From: Juglans regia
Taxonomy: Eukaryota; Streptophyta; Magnoliopsida; Fagales; Juglandaceae
Length of the DNA: 64,000 nt
NCBI RefSeq assembly: GCF_001411555.2
Contig: NC_049901.1
Coordinates: forward strand, 25,780,562-25,844,561
Direction of reading: 5' to 3'
Each line of letters starts with the position of its first letter. Position 1 is the stretch's first letter. This document shows positions 32,610 through 43,238 of the stretch, in pieces. The position numbers and the translations under genes are program-made. A model generated the notes under the pieces. The model was not told the DNA's origin and ran no database searches. It worked only from the letters and a program-made list of their open reading frames with translations.

Positions 32610-33227
32610 AGATACGGCCTATTGTTATTGGAGGCTTCCAATTTGGTTAAATGATTTATTTTATTAGTTTAGAATAAGTGGGCTTGAAGATGCTTGGCTC
32701 ACATGTCTTATTTCTTTTGAACTATGTTTTTGGGAAGGCCTTGTATTTTGGCCAATGGCTTATTTGGAAAATTGTATTTTAGGAACTAGAGTTTCATCAA
32801 TTTACGGTTGGGTTTACTGTAGCCGCGCGTACTGTAGCCGGTACTGTTCATCAAGGGTAATTTTGGGTAAAAGGGGCATTTTTTTGGCTAGGGTTTTGAT
32901 TAGGTTTGGCTTTAAAACTCTTTGTAGCCTCATTTGAGAGTTAGACAATATTGAATTTTATTTGTGAGTTGAGTTTTCTCCTCTTGTTCTTGATTGAACT
33001 CTTGAACTTATCAAAGGTAAATCACAACCTTTGTGGCGTTCCTCCCTTGTAATCTGGGTTCTTGAGACGGGTTATTCAACGGGTCTAGATTTTAATATAA
33101 TCTAGGTTCTTGAAACGGGTTCTCATCGGGTCTAGATTCTCCATCCTTGACTTGATTTTTGGCTTTCTTGGGGAGTTTTCAAATTGATTGTGGGTTCAAG
33201 GGAATTCATTCCCACGGGTTCATATCA
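32393..33227 (+). mobile_element. 3' LTR of the autonomous copy
   Basis: 835 bp from TGATAGGAACC to GGTTCATATCA; its first 217 bp are coding. Differs from the non-autonomous LTRs in the middle third (GAAGATGCTTGGCTCACATG...) and in its TATA-like region, but shares both ends. Confidence 0.9.
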
Positions 33228-34432
33228 TGGGAGAAAGCATTTTGACACATGTCACTACAGGAAAGAGGGTCTAGAACAGAATGATTAGGTTAAGGAAAAG
33301 TAGTACCTAGGGAAGGCCAAAAGGCCATGGACGGCAACAAGGAGAAAGGGAAGTAGCTTTTTGCCATGTGTCATACATGCATAAGAGGTAGGTAAAAAGT
33401 TTTCTTGGGAGATAGCAAGATCAAGGTTGGAAGAAGGCTACATGCCTAAGGGCTTCTAGAAGAATATTTTGTGTAAGAACACTTGAGGTGGATGGGTAGG
33501 GGATGGTGTTTTGTGCAAAAATGGACCAATCACATGCTTGTCCAAAAGTATGGTGAAAAGAAGATCTCCTAGGGAAGAGAAGGGTTCCGCAACCCATGCA
33601 CTTACACACACACACACTCCTCATATGCCACTTGGCACTCATGCACACATGTAAGAGATTGAGAAGGATTTGAGTTGATAAAAGACCTTATAGCCATTAG
33701 ATACATTTAACCAAGACATGAAATGGTGGGCAAGAAGGGGAAGTGGGTTTGGTTCTGGAAGAGGGAGGCGCCACATGTAGGAAATGATGCTTTTGGTTCC
33801 CAACACAATCAAATGTTGAGCTATGGGAAGAGGTCATAGGGCTACACGCCACTTGGCATCCATGCATGAGCTTGATTCATGCAAGAAGTTTTTTGAATGT
33901 CGATAAAAGGGAAAGAGCCAAAAACCCTAGGACCTTTGGCCATTTTATGCATTCTCTTGTTGGTTTGGGTCACTACTTATTTTCTCCAAGTTTCCATCAT
34001 TTTCTCACCAACCAAACACTCACCTGAATATTCTCTTCTCACCCTAACATTCTTTTCTTTTGTTTTACACACACACACTCACATGCAGGGCTTCCAGAAA
34101 GAAGAGAAGTTTCAGTTTAAGCCAAGTTCATCTAGAACTTATGCTAGCTCATACACATTTGAGCTAGACGAGATGGCTCGTATCTTTGGAAGATTTTCAC
34201 ATGAATCCACAACCTCACATACATGGCTAGGTTAGGGTTTTCTTCAAAAAAAGATAAATGTAACCCTACTTGTTTTAAGCCTTAAAATATGGTGTTTTGA
34301 GGTAAAAGAGTCACGACACTAGTGATTTGAAGCTATGGTTTTTGTTGAAAATAAGTTTCAGATTCAAGGGGATAGTGTCCGAAAACTTGGAGCTTTTTCT
34401 TGGAAAGAAAAAGGTGTAAGGAGCACCACACT
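33228..34432. other. 1.2-kb non-family segment
   Basis: Begins with the 140-bp block copied at 22301-22440. Contains a CA-rich stretch (about 33603-33620 and 34069-34084) and two CCACTTGGCA words. An ORF of 112 codons (33897-34235) has a hydrophobic start but no recognisable family. If the ACACT duplication is right, this DNA was originally continuous with 53388 onward, i.e. with the unrelated LTR; that is inference. Confidence 0.4.
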
Positions 34433-35150
34433 TGATGGGAACCAAGATGGGCCAAGTCTTAAAGATCATTTGCAACTTCCAGATGGGCCAAGAAGATAAG
34501 GAGACAATGCAATGATTGAAGCAATCCACTTGGGACAAGTTTAGCAAGAGCCCAACATTCGAGATGGGACTTGAAGGATGAAGATCTAGTTTTAATTCAT
34601 TTGATCAGCTACGGAAGAGGGCAACGACAAGACTTAAAAGGCTCTTGAAGGGTTTCAACTTATTTAATTCATTTAAAGAACTTATTTTATTAGTTTACAA
34701 TGATTGAGTTTATTGTGGGAAGCACTTAAGGGGGCCTATGCAAGAGCATGTTGGGAAAGGAAATATTTTTGAACTAGGGTTAGGGTTACTGTAGCGCGGC
34801 ACTGTTCATCCAGGTGCACTTTTGAAAGATGGGGGGTTTATTTTGGCTAGTGTTTCATTAGGTTTGCTTTAAATACTCTATGTAGTCTCATTCTAATCAG
34901 TTTATGAAATTTATAAAATTTGATGAATTTATTCATTATAATTTGAATTTTCCACCTCTTGTTCCTAGTTGAACTTTTGAACTTATCAAAAGTAAATCAC
35001 AACCTTTGTGGCCTTCCTCCTTTGTAATCTGGGTTCTTGACACGGGTCTAGATTCTAAGATAATCTAGGTTCTTGAAACAAGTTCTCATCGGGTCTAGGT
35101 TCTCTATCCATTGACCTGATTTTGGCTTTCTTGGGAAGTTTTCAAATTGA
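34433..35150 (+). mobile_element. 5' LTR of the outer element, 3' end lost
   Basis: Starts TGATGGGAACC; stops at TTTTCAAATTGA and turns into minus LTR sequence. The shared word TTGAT/TTGATAA marks the junction. Confidence 0.8.
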
Positions 35151-35652
35151 TAAATACAAAAGTTCAATTAAGAACAAGAGGAGTAAAACTCAACTCACAA
35201 TGAATAAATTCATCAAATTTCATAAAATTCATAAACTTCTGAAAATGAGGCTACAAAGAGTATTTAAACTAAACCTAATTAAAAGCCTAGATAAAATAAA
35301 ACCCAATCTTCCAAAAATACCCTGAGTGAACAATGCCGCGGCAACAGTACGGGACTATAGTAACTCGGCTACAGTAAACCTAACCCTAGTTCAATAAAAT
35401 AATAATTTTCCCAACATGCCCTTACATGCATAAACCCAATTATTCTAAGCAAATAAAATAGCTCATTGAAATTAATTAAATAAATTGAAAGCCTTCAAAT
35501 GCCCAAAGCCTATAAGTCATGTTGTTGCCCTTTCCATAGCTTTTGAAATGAATCAAAGCATAATCTTCATCGTTTAAGCCCTTGAACTTGTATTTGGCCC
35601 ATCTGGAAGTTGCTACATATCTTTAAGACTAGGCCCACCTTGGTTCCCATCA
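35151..35652 (-). mobile_element. Minus LTR fragment replacing the PBS end of the outer 5' LTR
   Basis: Starts in mid-LTR (AAATACAAAAGTTCAATTAAG), ends GGTTCCCATCA, and is followed by plus-strand leader lacking its PBS. Together with the preceding LTR it forms an inverted pair. Confidence 0.8.
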
Positions 35653-36266
35653 ATTCTTGTATCTTTAATTTTAATTCTAGGGCTTCATTGTTCTAAGGTT
35701 TTTGGTTTGGCTGAAATTTGCATCTCCTAGGGTTTCAAAATTCTAGGATTTCTTACATCTCTAAGTTTTCCACTGCTTGGAGTGTCGTTCCATTGATTCT
35801 CTTCTATTTCTTTATCAATTCTTCTGTGATTGAATTCAATTGCTTGAATTTCACAATTGAGTATTGCTGTTTGTAATTTAATTAGAGAGAAAAAGAGAAA
35901 AGAAAAGAAAAGACAGGAAAGGAAAAGAAAATAAAAGGTAGCATATTCAATGGTTGCTACATAGTTACAATAAAAGAAAAAGATAGAAATTTGTTGATTG
36001 AACCTTATCATCAAAGAAGCTGCATACATCATTAAAGTTGGTTTCTTGTCTTATTGTTAGTCATTCATTTGTATAACTTCCTTATTTCTTTTATTCTTGT
36101 TTCTTGGACCTAATTACTAGTTGGGATAAAACAAGGTTGCTTTCTCTTGATTGAGTGGGAAAACTCTTAAGGTAAAAAGGCAAGAGAGTGTGAGACTATT
36201 ATCGGAAAAAAGTCAATTAAGAGTGAAACAAGTGTGGAGTGTCATTATTCGAGTGTAAACATGTAA
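35653..36266 (+). other. Leader of the outer element, PBS missing
   Basis: Leader sequence from TTAATTCTAGGGCTTCATTG on, with a short AAAAG tract (35886-35937). The usual acceptor-like end and the gag ATG are deleted: CACATGTAAG joins directly to GGGGGAGAGCAG. Confidence 0.75.
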
Positions 36267-36370
36267 GGGGGAGAGCAGATAACTTATCCTTTGTGTTGCA
36301 AGCCATGCAACAACAGTTTGAGCGGTTGAACTTGGTGTTGGGTGAAGTGAGGGATAGAATGGATCATCAA
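36267..36370 (+). pseudogene. gag N-terminal piece of the outer element
   Basis: Encodes GRADNLSFVLQAMQQQFERLNLVLGEVRDRMDHQ without its start codon, and is interrupted after ATCAA (36366-36370) by the element 36371-43830. The next codons (EAAIRNLQGG) resume at 43836. Confidence 0.85.
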
Positions 36371-36694
36371 TGATGGGAACCATGATGGGCCTAGTCTTAA
36401 AGATCACGGAGACAATATTGAATTTTATTTGTGAGTTGAGTTTTCTCCTCTTGTTCTTGATTGAACTCTTGAACTTATCAAAGGTAAATCACAACCTTTG
36501 TGGCGTTCCTCCTTTGTAATCTGGGTTCTTGAGACGGGTTCTTCAACGGGTCTAGATTTTAATATAATCTAGCTTCTTGAAACGGGTTCTTCAACGGGTC
36601 TTATTCTCCATCCTTGACTTGATTTTTGGCTTTCTTGGGGAGTTTTCAAATTGATTGTGGGTTCAAGGGAATTCATTCCCACGGGTTCATATCA
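36371..36694 (+). mobile_element. 324-bp short 5' LTR
   Basis: Begins TGATGGGAACCATGATGGG, runs to GGAGACAAT and jumps to ATTGAATTTTATTTGTGAG, then to GGGTTCATATCA. The word AGACAAT occurs at both sides of the missing segment in the autonomous LTR, so a short-homology deletion is likely. Lost region includes the TATA-like element. Confidence 0.88.
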
Positions 36695-37312
36695 TTTGGT
36701 ATTCAGAGCCAGGTTTCCCAATCAGGTCTGATTCTATCTTTTAATTCTAGCGTCCTTAAATTTAATTCTAGGGCTTCATTGTTCTAGGGTTGCCAAAAAA
36801 AAAAAATAGAAGCAAAAAAGTAGGCTGCCGAAATTCTTAGGGTTTTGGGTTTGGCTGAAATTTGCATCACCTAGAGTTTCAAAATTTTAGGGTTTTGCTA
36901 CATCTCTAAGTTTGTCAATTGCTTGGAGTGTCGTTCCATTGATTCTCTTCTACTTCATTGTCCATGCTTGTGTGTTTGAATTCAATTGGTTGGTTTTCAC
37001 AACTGACTATTGCTGTTTGTGGATGAATTAGAGAAAAGAAAAGAAAGGAAAAGAAAAGAAAAGAAAAGAAAGGAAAGGAAAAGAAAAGAAAAGAAAATTC
37101 GAAAAAAAAAGAAAAAAAAAATTCGAAAAAAAAAACGAAAAAAAAAGAAGAAGGGGATGAAGAAAAGAGAAGGTAGCATATTCAAAGTTGCTACATAGTT
37201 ACAACAAAGAAAAAGAAAGAAATTTGTTGATTAAACCTTATGATCAAAGGGGCTGCTGCATACATCACTCAAGTTGGTATATTGTCTTATTGTTAGTCTT
37301 TCAATACAAAAA
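36695..37312 (+). other. Leader of the second-level element
   Basis: PBS TTGGTATTCAGAGCCAGG right after the LTR, closest of all plus copies to a plant Met-tRNA PBS apart from the extra T. AAAAG-type tract 37030-37172. The leader is joined at about 37303 to protease sequence; gag start is missing. Confidence 0.82.
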
Positions 37313-37581
37313 TTAAGATGGATGATATAGAGCAGAAGAGTGAGAATATTTTTCATACTAGATGCCACATCAACAACAAGGTATGTAGTATGATCATTGA
37401 TTTGAGGAGTTGTATTAATTTAGCTAGCACTACTTTAGTTGAGAAATTGAATTTACGTACCTTGAAACACCCTAGACCATACATGTTGCACTGGTTGAGT
37501 GATTGTGGGGAGGTTAGGGTAAATAAGCAAGTGCTAGTTTCTTTTTCAATTGGAAAATACCAGGATATGGTGCTTTGTGAT
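37313..37581 (+). pseudogene. Protease fragment with altered active site (DLRS)
   Basis: Encodes KIKMDDIEQKSENIFHT, HINNKVCSMIIDLRSCINLAS, TLVEKLNLRTLKHPRPYMLHWLSDCGEVRV and SFSIGKYQDMVLCD. In the autonomous copy the matching active site reads IIDGGSCTNVAS. Retroviral-type aspartic proteases need Asp-Ser/Thr/Gly-Gly-type motifs, so DLRS should be inactive. Interrupted after GTGAT by the element 37582-41283; resumes at 41289 with VVPMHASHILLGKPWQYDR. Confidence 0.85.
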
Positions 37582-38304
37582 TGATGGGAACCAAGGTGGG
37601 CCTAGTCTTAAAGATATGTTGCAAGTTCCAGATGAGCCAAATACAAGTTCAAGGGCTTAAACGATAAAGATTATGCTTTGATTCATTTCATAAGCTATGG
37701 AAAGGGCAACAACATGACTTATAGGCTTTGGATACTTGAAGGCTTTCAACTTATTTAATTAATTTCAAGGACCTATTTTATTTGCTTAGAATAATTGGGT
37801 TTATGCCTATGTAAGGATATGTTGGGAAATTTATTATTTTATTGAACTAGGGTTAGGGTTACTGTAGCCGAGTTACTGTAGCACCATACTGTAGCCTCGG
37901 TACTGTTCACTCAGGGGTATTTTTGGAAGATGGGGTTTTATTTTATCTAGGGTTTCATTAGGTTTTGCTTTAAATACTCTATGTAGCCTCATTCTAATCA
38001 GATTATGAAGTTTATGAAATTTGATGAATTTATTCATTGTGAGTTGAGGTTTACTCCTCTTGTTCTTAATTGAACTTTTGAACTTAACAAAAGGTAAATC
38101 ACAACCTTTGTGACGTTCCTCCTTTGTAATCTGGGTTCTTGAGACGGGTTCTTCAACGTGTCTAGATTTTAATATAATCTAGGTTCTTGAAACAAGTTCT
38201 CATCGGGTCTAGATTCTCCATCCATAGACTTGATTTTGGCTTTCTTGGGGAGTTTTCAAATTGACTGTGGGTTCAAGGGATTTCATTCCCGCGGGTTCAT
38301 ATCA
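37582..38304 (+). mobile_element. 5' LTR of the third-level element
   Basis: 723 bp, short subtype (CTTAAAGATATGTTGCAAG near its start), followed directly by the PBS. Confidence 0.9.
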
Positions 38305-39186
38305 TTTGGTATTCAGAGCAAGGTTTCCAATCAGGTTTGATTCTATCTTTTAATTATAGCATCCTTTAATTTAATTCTAGGGCTTCATTGTGCTAGGATT
38401 GCCAAAAAAAAAAATAGAAACAAAAAGTAGGCTTCCAAAATTCTTAGGATTTTGGGTTTGGCTGAAATTTGCATCACCTAGGGTTTCAAAATTCTAGGGT
38501 TTCCTGCATCTCTAAGTTTATCTGTTGCTTGGAGTGTCGTTCCATTGATTCTCTTCTACATCATTGTCGTGCTTGAATTCAATTGGTCGATTTTCACAAT
38601 TGAATATTGCTATTTGTGATTGAATTGGTGAAAAGAAAAGAAAAGAAAAGAAAGGAAAAGAAAAGAAAAGAAAAGAAAGGAAAAGAAAAGAAAAGAAAAG
38701 AAAGGAAAAGAAAATAAAATAAAATAAAATTCAAAAAAAAAAAAAAAAGTAGAAGAATAAGAGGAAGAAGAAGAAGAAAAGAGAAGGTAGCATATTCAAA
38801 GTTGCTACATAGTTTCAACAAAGAGAAAGAAATTTTTGTTGATTAAGCTTTTATCATCATAGGAGCTGATTACATCTTTCTGGTATAGATTACTCTTTCC
38901 CTCGTATAAATTCCTAGAGTCTCGTGTCATTTTATTCATTCCTTGTTTCTTTGATCTATATTACTGGTTGCAATAATACAAGGTTGTGTTGTCTTGATTT
39001 AGTTCAACTAGTTCTTAAAGAACTTGAGTGGGAAAACTCTTGAGGTAAAAGGCAAGAGAGTGTGAGATTATTATCGAGTAAAAAGCCAATTCAGAGTTAC
39101 ACACGAGTGGAGTGTCATTATCTGAGTGTAAACACGTAAGAGAGTCTGTGAGGTTTTCCACTAACATTCTTTTTGTGCAGCACATT
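38305..39186 (+). other. Leader of the third-level element
   Basis: PBS TTGGTATTCAGAGCAAGG, AAAAG tract 38630-38785 (one of the longest), and CCACTAACATTCTTTTTGTGCAG just before the gag ATG at 39187. Confidence 0.82.
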
Positions 39187-40561
39187 ATGATGTCTCATAG
39201 GAGTGACTCATCACCAAAGGAGATGGTAGATAACACATCTTTTGTGTTGCAAGTCATGCAGCAACAGTTTGAGAAGTTGAACTTGGTGTTGGGTGAAGTG
39301 AGGGATAGGATGGATCATCAAGATGTGGTAATTAGAAATCTTCATGGCAGGAGAGATAGGAGGCGTCCCGAGTTTAGTGTAGAAAATGGGTATGAGAATG
39401 AAGAGTCTGGTGATTCTCTTGTTACCAGGCATGCACTCAATACAAAAATCAAGATGGATGATATAGAGTAGCAGAGTGAGAATATTTTTCATACTAGATG
39501 CCACATCAACAACAAGGTATGTAGTATGATCATTGATTTGAGGAGTTGTATTAATTTGGCTAGCAGTACATTAGTTGAGAAATTGAATTTACGTACCTTG
39601 AAACACCCTAGACCATACATGTTGCACTGGTTGAGTGATTGTGGGGAGGTTTGGATAACTAAGCAAGTGCTAGTTTCCTTTTCAATTGGGAATATCATTT
39701 GCCTTTCAAAGTGTTGCATGAACGTTTGTGGAAGTATCAATTGTCATTCCTTGATGTATTGCATGAATGTTTGTGGGAGTATCATTTGCCTTTCATTGAA
39801 GTGTTACATGAACATTTGTGGAAGTATCATTTGTCATTCATTAACATGTTGCATGAACGTTTGTGGGAGTATTACTTGCCATTCATCGAGTTTTCATATA
39901 ATTGGAGTGGTCATTGGGTTGTAAAAAAAGCTTTAGGTGTGTTTCATGAACGTTTGTGGGAGTATCATTTGTCATACATTGACCTATTGCATGAACGTTT
40001 GTGGGACTATCATTTGCCTTGCATTGAGTTTTCATATATTTGGGGTAGTCATCCTGGTGTCAAGAAAATATTAGACATTTTGCATGAACATTTATATTGG
40101 TCTAAGATGAAGAGAGATATCAATTGTATTTGTGGAAGGTGCATTACATGTAGAAAGGCCAAATCTAAGGTTTTGCCACATTGGTTGCATACGCCCTTAC
40201 CTATTCTTAGTGAGTCATGTGTAGACATATCTATGGACTTTGTTTTGGGGCTGCCTAGGAAAGAAAGGAGTAGAAATTCTATTTTTATGGTTATGGATGG
40301 ATTTATAGAGTTTGCATATAACAGGACCATGCATACTACCACTTTATATTCTCCTTTTGAAATTGTTTATAGACTTAATCTATTTACTCCTTTAAATTTA
40401 ATGTCTTTAGCTGTTGACAACAGGAGTAGTTTGGATGGATGTTCTCAAATTCTTGAACAAATTAATGACAATGCATATGAAATCAATGATAATGTTACTA
40501 ACATTTTTCCCTTTGATCCAGGTGGAGATTCGAGGTCGAATCCTTTTGAGGAGAGGGGGAA
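39187..40561 (+). pseudogene. Gag-less ORF: Gag N-terminus, DLRS protease, repeats, integrase tail
   Basis: From MMSHRSDSSPKEMVDNTSFVL the Gag N-terminal helix is followed, after NEESG, directly by DSLVTRHALNTKIKMDDIE: the whole Gag core and zinc finger are missing. A TAG stops the frame after DDIE (where the sister copy at 59181-60551 has a Gln-type continuation). The protease piece has DLRS. Near 39685 the frame passes into 15-residue units, skipping linker and RT-flank. From 39699 a frame of 313 codons reads the repeats, an integrase zinc-binding segment ([33 protein letters not shown]), [18 protein letters not shown], then [22 protein letters not shown] and the tail into the LTR. DDE core mostly deleted. 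Confidence 0.85.
39705..40030 (+). repeat. 45-bp repeat array
   Basis: About six units (LHERLWKYQLSFLDV, LHECLWEYHLPFIEV, LHEHLWKYHLSFINM, LHERLWEYYLPFIEF, spacer, HERLWEYHLSYIDL, LHERLWDYHLPCIEF). Confidence 0.85.
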
Positions 40562-41283
40562 TGATGGGAACCAAGGTGAGCCTAGTCTTAAAGATATGTT
40601 GCAAGTTCCAGATAAGCCAAATACAAGTTCAAGGGCTTAAACAATAAAGATTATGCTTTGATTCATTTCATAAGCTATGGAAAGGGCAACAACATGACTT
40701 ATAGGCTTTGGATACTTGAAGGCTTTCAACATATTTAATTAATTTCAAGGACCTATTTTATTTACTTAGAATAATTGGGTTTATGCCTATGTAAGGATAT
40801 GTTGGGAAATTTATTATTTTATTGAACTAGGGTTAGGGTTACTGTAGCCGAGTTACTGTAGCACCGTAATGTAGCTGCGGTACTGTTCACTCAGGGGTAT
40901 TTTTGGAAGATGGGGTTTTATTTTATCTAGTGTTTCATTAGGTTTTGCTTTAAATACTCTATGTAGCCTCATTCTAATCAGATTATAAAGTTTATGAAAT
41001 TTGATGAATTTATTCATTGTGAGTTGAGTTTTACTCCTCTTGTTCTTAATTGAACTTTTGAACTTATCAAAGGTAAATCACAACCTTTGTGGCGTTCCTC
41101 CTTTGTAATCTGGGATCTTGAGACGGGTTCTTCAACGGGTTTAGATTTTAATATAATCTAGGTTCTTGAAACATGTTCTCATCGGGTCTAGATTCTCAAT
41201 CCATAGACTTGATTTTGGCTTTCTTGGGGAGTTTTCAAATTGACTGTGAGTTCAAGGGATTTCATTCCCGCGGGTTCATATCA
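40562..41283 (+). mobile_element. 3' LTR of the third-level element
   Basis: 722 bp, near-identical to 37582-38304. Confidence 0.9.
40947..40960 (+). promoter_or_regulatory. TATA-like element in the LTR (example)
   Basis: GCTTTAAATACTCT, followed by ATGTAGCCTCATT; present at the same place in most full LTRs, about 25 bp after a CTAGGGTTTCATTAGG-type word (here CTAGTGTTTC). This is the likely start region of element transcription; not tested. Confidence 0.55.
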
Positions 41284-41288
41284 GTGAT

Positions 41289-43238
41289 GTAGTGCCTATG
41301 CATGCTAGTCATATTTTGTTGGGGAAGCCATGGCAGTATGATAGGAACGTGATCCATGATGGGTTAAAGAACATGTACAGTTTTGAAAAAGATAGAAAAA
41401 CAATCAAACTTGCTCCTTTAACTCCAACACAGGTCCATGGGGATCAATTGAAGCTGAAATGTGAGGTTGCTCAAGACAGAAAGAGTGAAAATGAGAGTGA
41501 TAAAAAAAGAAAGAGTAAAAGTGAGAGTGATCAAAAAAGAAAAAGTGAAAAGGAGATTGAGCAAACAAGGAAGAGTGAAAGTGAGAATGAGCTGAAAAGC
41601 AAGAGTGAAGATGAGAGTGAAAGTGAAAGTGAGATTGAGCTGAAAAGCAAGAGTGAATGTGAGATTGAGAAGAAAAGAAATAGTGAGACTGAAATGGAGA
41701 AAGAGAGAAAAAAGAAGAGGGTGAGACTAAGACCTCAAGCAAAAGAGAGAATGAGTTGAAAAATAATTATGAGGTCGAGAGTACAAAAAAAGATGAAGAA
41801 AAAGAGAGTGACAGAAAAAAAGAGAGTGAAAATAAAAAAGAGTGTGAAAGGGAAAAAGAGAGTGAAAAAGAAAAAGAGAGTGGAAAGAAAAGAGAGTGTG
41901 AAGAAAGTGAGAGAAAAACAAAGAGAAAATGAGTTTTTATGCTAAGGCGAGTCTTAATCCTAACGTACTTGACGTATGTTTGCCTAGTATTGTTGTCTCT
42001 TTGTTGCAGGGATATGAGGTCGTGTTTCCAAGTGGTGTATTTAGTGGATTGCCACCTAATAGGGAGATAGAGCACTACATTGATTTTGTGCCAAGTGCGA
42101 CAATTCCTAACCGACCTTTCTTGGAAAAACATGAGTCATTGACACATTTAAAGGGACAAGGTAAGTTGTTGACTAGAATGCATACTAAGCGGGAGGATTG
42201 TGTTCAGACTTTTCCTCATGTATTCAAATACACACAAGGTATGAAAAATTTTGTGGTTGATACTTTAGCAAGAAGGTATGTCCTTGTCTTCATTTTAGAT
42301 GCAAAATTGTTGAGATTTGAATATGATAAGGGATTGCATGCTAATGATGATGACTTTGCTAGTGTGTATGGGACATGTGAGAAATCATCTTTTGGTAAGT
42401 TCTATAAACTAGATTGGTACTTGTTTAGAAATATTAGATTTTGTGTACCTACTAGTTTTATACATAAGTTGTTTGTGTGTGATAGACATGCTGGTTTGTT
42501 GGGTAACCTTGGTGTAAGGAAGACTTTTGTTGTGTTGCATGAATATTTGTGGGAATATCATTTGCCTTTCAATGACGTGTTGCATGAACATTTGTGGGAA
42601 TATCATTTGCCTTTCAATGGCGTGTTGCATGAACGTTTGTGGAAGTATCAATTGTCATTCATCGATGTGTTACATGAATGTTTGTGGGAGTATCATTTGT
42701 CTTTCATTGACGTGTTACATGAACGTTTGTGGAAGTATCATTTGTCATTCATTAACATGTTGCATGAACGTTTGTGGGAGTATCATTTGCCATACATTGA
42801 CTTGTTGCATGAACGTTTACAGGAGTATCATTTGCGTTTCAATGAATTTGCATATATGGACTCTGTTTTGGGGCTGCCTAGGAAAGAAAGAAGTAGAGAT
42901 TTTATTTATATGGTTGTGGATAGATTTATAGAGTTTGCATATAATAGGACCATGCATACTACCACTTTATATTTTCCTTTCGCAATTGTTTATAGCCCTA
43001 ATCCATTTACTCCTTTTAATTTAATGCCTTTACCTGTTGACGACATGAGTAGCTTGGATGGATCTTTTCAAATTCTTGAACAAATTAATGATATTGCATA
43101 TGAAATTAATGATAACATTACTAACGTTTTTCCCTTTGATCCAGGTGGAGATTCAAGGTTAAATCCTTTTGAGGAGAGGGGGACTGATGGGAACCAAGGT
43201 GGAGATTCGAGGTCGAATCCTTTTGAGGACAGGGGGAA
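41289..43238 (+). pseudogene. Protease C-terminus, Lys/Glu linker, RT-less fusion, 7-unit repeat and integrase tail
   Basis: 41289-41759: VVPMHASHILLGKPWQYDR and LKNMYSFEKDRKTIKLAPLTPTQVHGDQ (protease/post-protease), then a linker of KRKSE- and ELKSKSE-type repeats. The frame changes near 41755. 41929-43302 is open for 457 codons: MSFYAKASLNPNVLDVC, LPPNREIEHYIDFVPSATIPNRP fused to HESLTHLKGQGKLL, VVDTLARRYV, SVYGTCEKSSFGKFYKLDWYLF, exactly seven 15-residue units, then [51 protein letters not shown] and two copies of GGDSR-NPFE-RG-DGN, because the PPT/LTR-start segment is duplicated. No RT, no complete integrase. Confidence 0.88.
42535..42849 (+). repeat. Seven exact-length 45-bp units
   Basis: 315 bp = 7 x 45, encoding LHEYLWEYHLPFNDV, LHEHLWEYHLPFNGV, LHERLWKYQLSFIDV, LHECLWEYHLSFIDV, LHERLWKYHLSFINM, LHERLWEYHLPYIDL, LHERLQEYHLRFNEF. 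Same unit order as in 56118-56432. Confidence 0.95.

Larger units (their letters stand above)
22041..33227 (+). mobile_element. Autonomous-type Ty3/gypsy element with a nested relative
   Basis: The only copy in the window with a full Gag-Pol domain set. Parts: truncated 5' LTR (22041-22300), a 140-bp foreign segment in place of the PBS (22301-22440), leader, Gag-Pol split by the nested element 26358-31284, and 3' LTR 32393-33227. Without the nested element it is about 6.3 kb. The replacement of the PBS region means this copy cannot prime reverse transcription. Clade: gypsy; CRM-like by the integrase C-terminal type (INDNAYKVDLPGEY, SATFNVSDLSPFD, EDSRSNPFEE), by the ORF running into the LTR, and by lack of a visible chromodomain. 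That clade call is inference. Confidence 0.85.
37582..41283 (+). mobile_element. Third-level element with target duplication GTGAT
   Basis: LTRs 37582-38304 and 40562-41283. Target duplication GTGAT at 37577-37581 and 41284-41288, and the protease frame of its host element resumes after it. 3.7 kb in total, complete from PBS to PPT, carrying the Gag-less/DLRS type of internal region. LTRs differ at roughly a dozen or more positions by eye. Confidence 0.93.

Noticed and set aside
33897..34235. 112-codon ORF with a hydrophobic N-terminus as a host gene
   Set aside because: No recognisable family, no intron/exon pattern or neighbour support, and low-complexity CA-rich DNA within it. Left unannotated as a gene.
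37010..37198. Lys/Glu-rich or Phe/Ser-rich ORFs over the AAAAG tracts
   Set aside because: Pure translation of a purine microsatellite on one or the other strand.
42535..42849. CRISPR-like array
   Set aside because: Units are directly adjacent and coding, without spacers, and the context is eukaryotic.
42527..42931. Cys-rich ORF (MNVCGSIICLSLTC-like repeats) as a cysteine-rich peptide gene
   Set aside because: It is the second reading frame of the 45-bp repeat; the first frame matches integrase segments. The same shadow appears wherever the array occurs.
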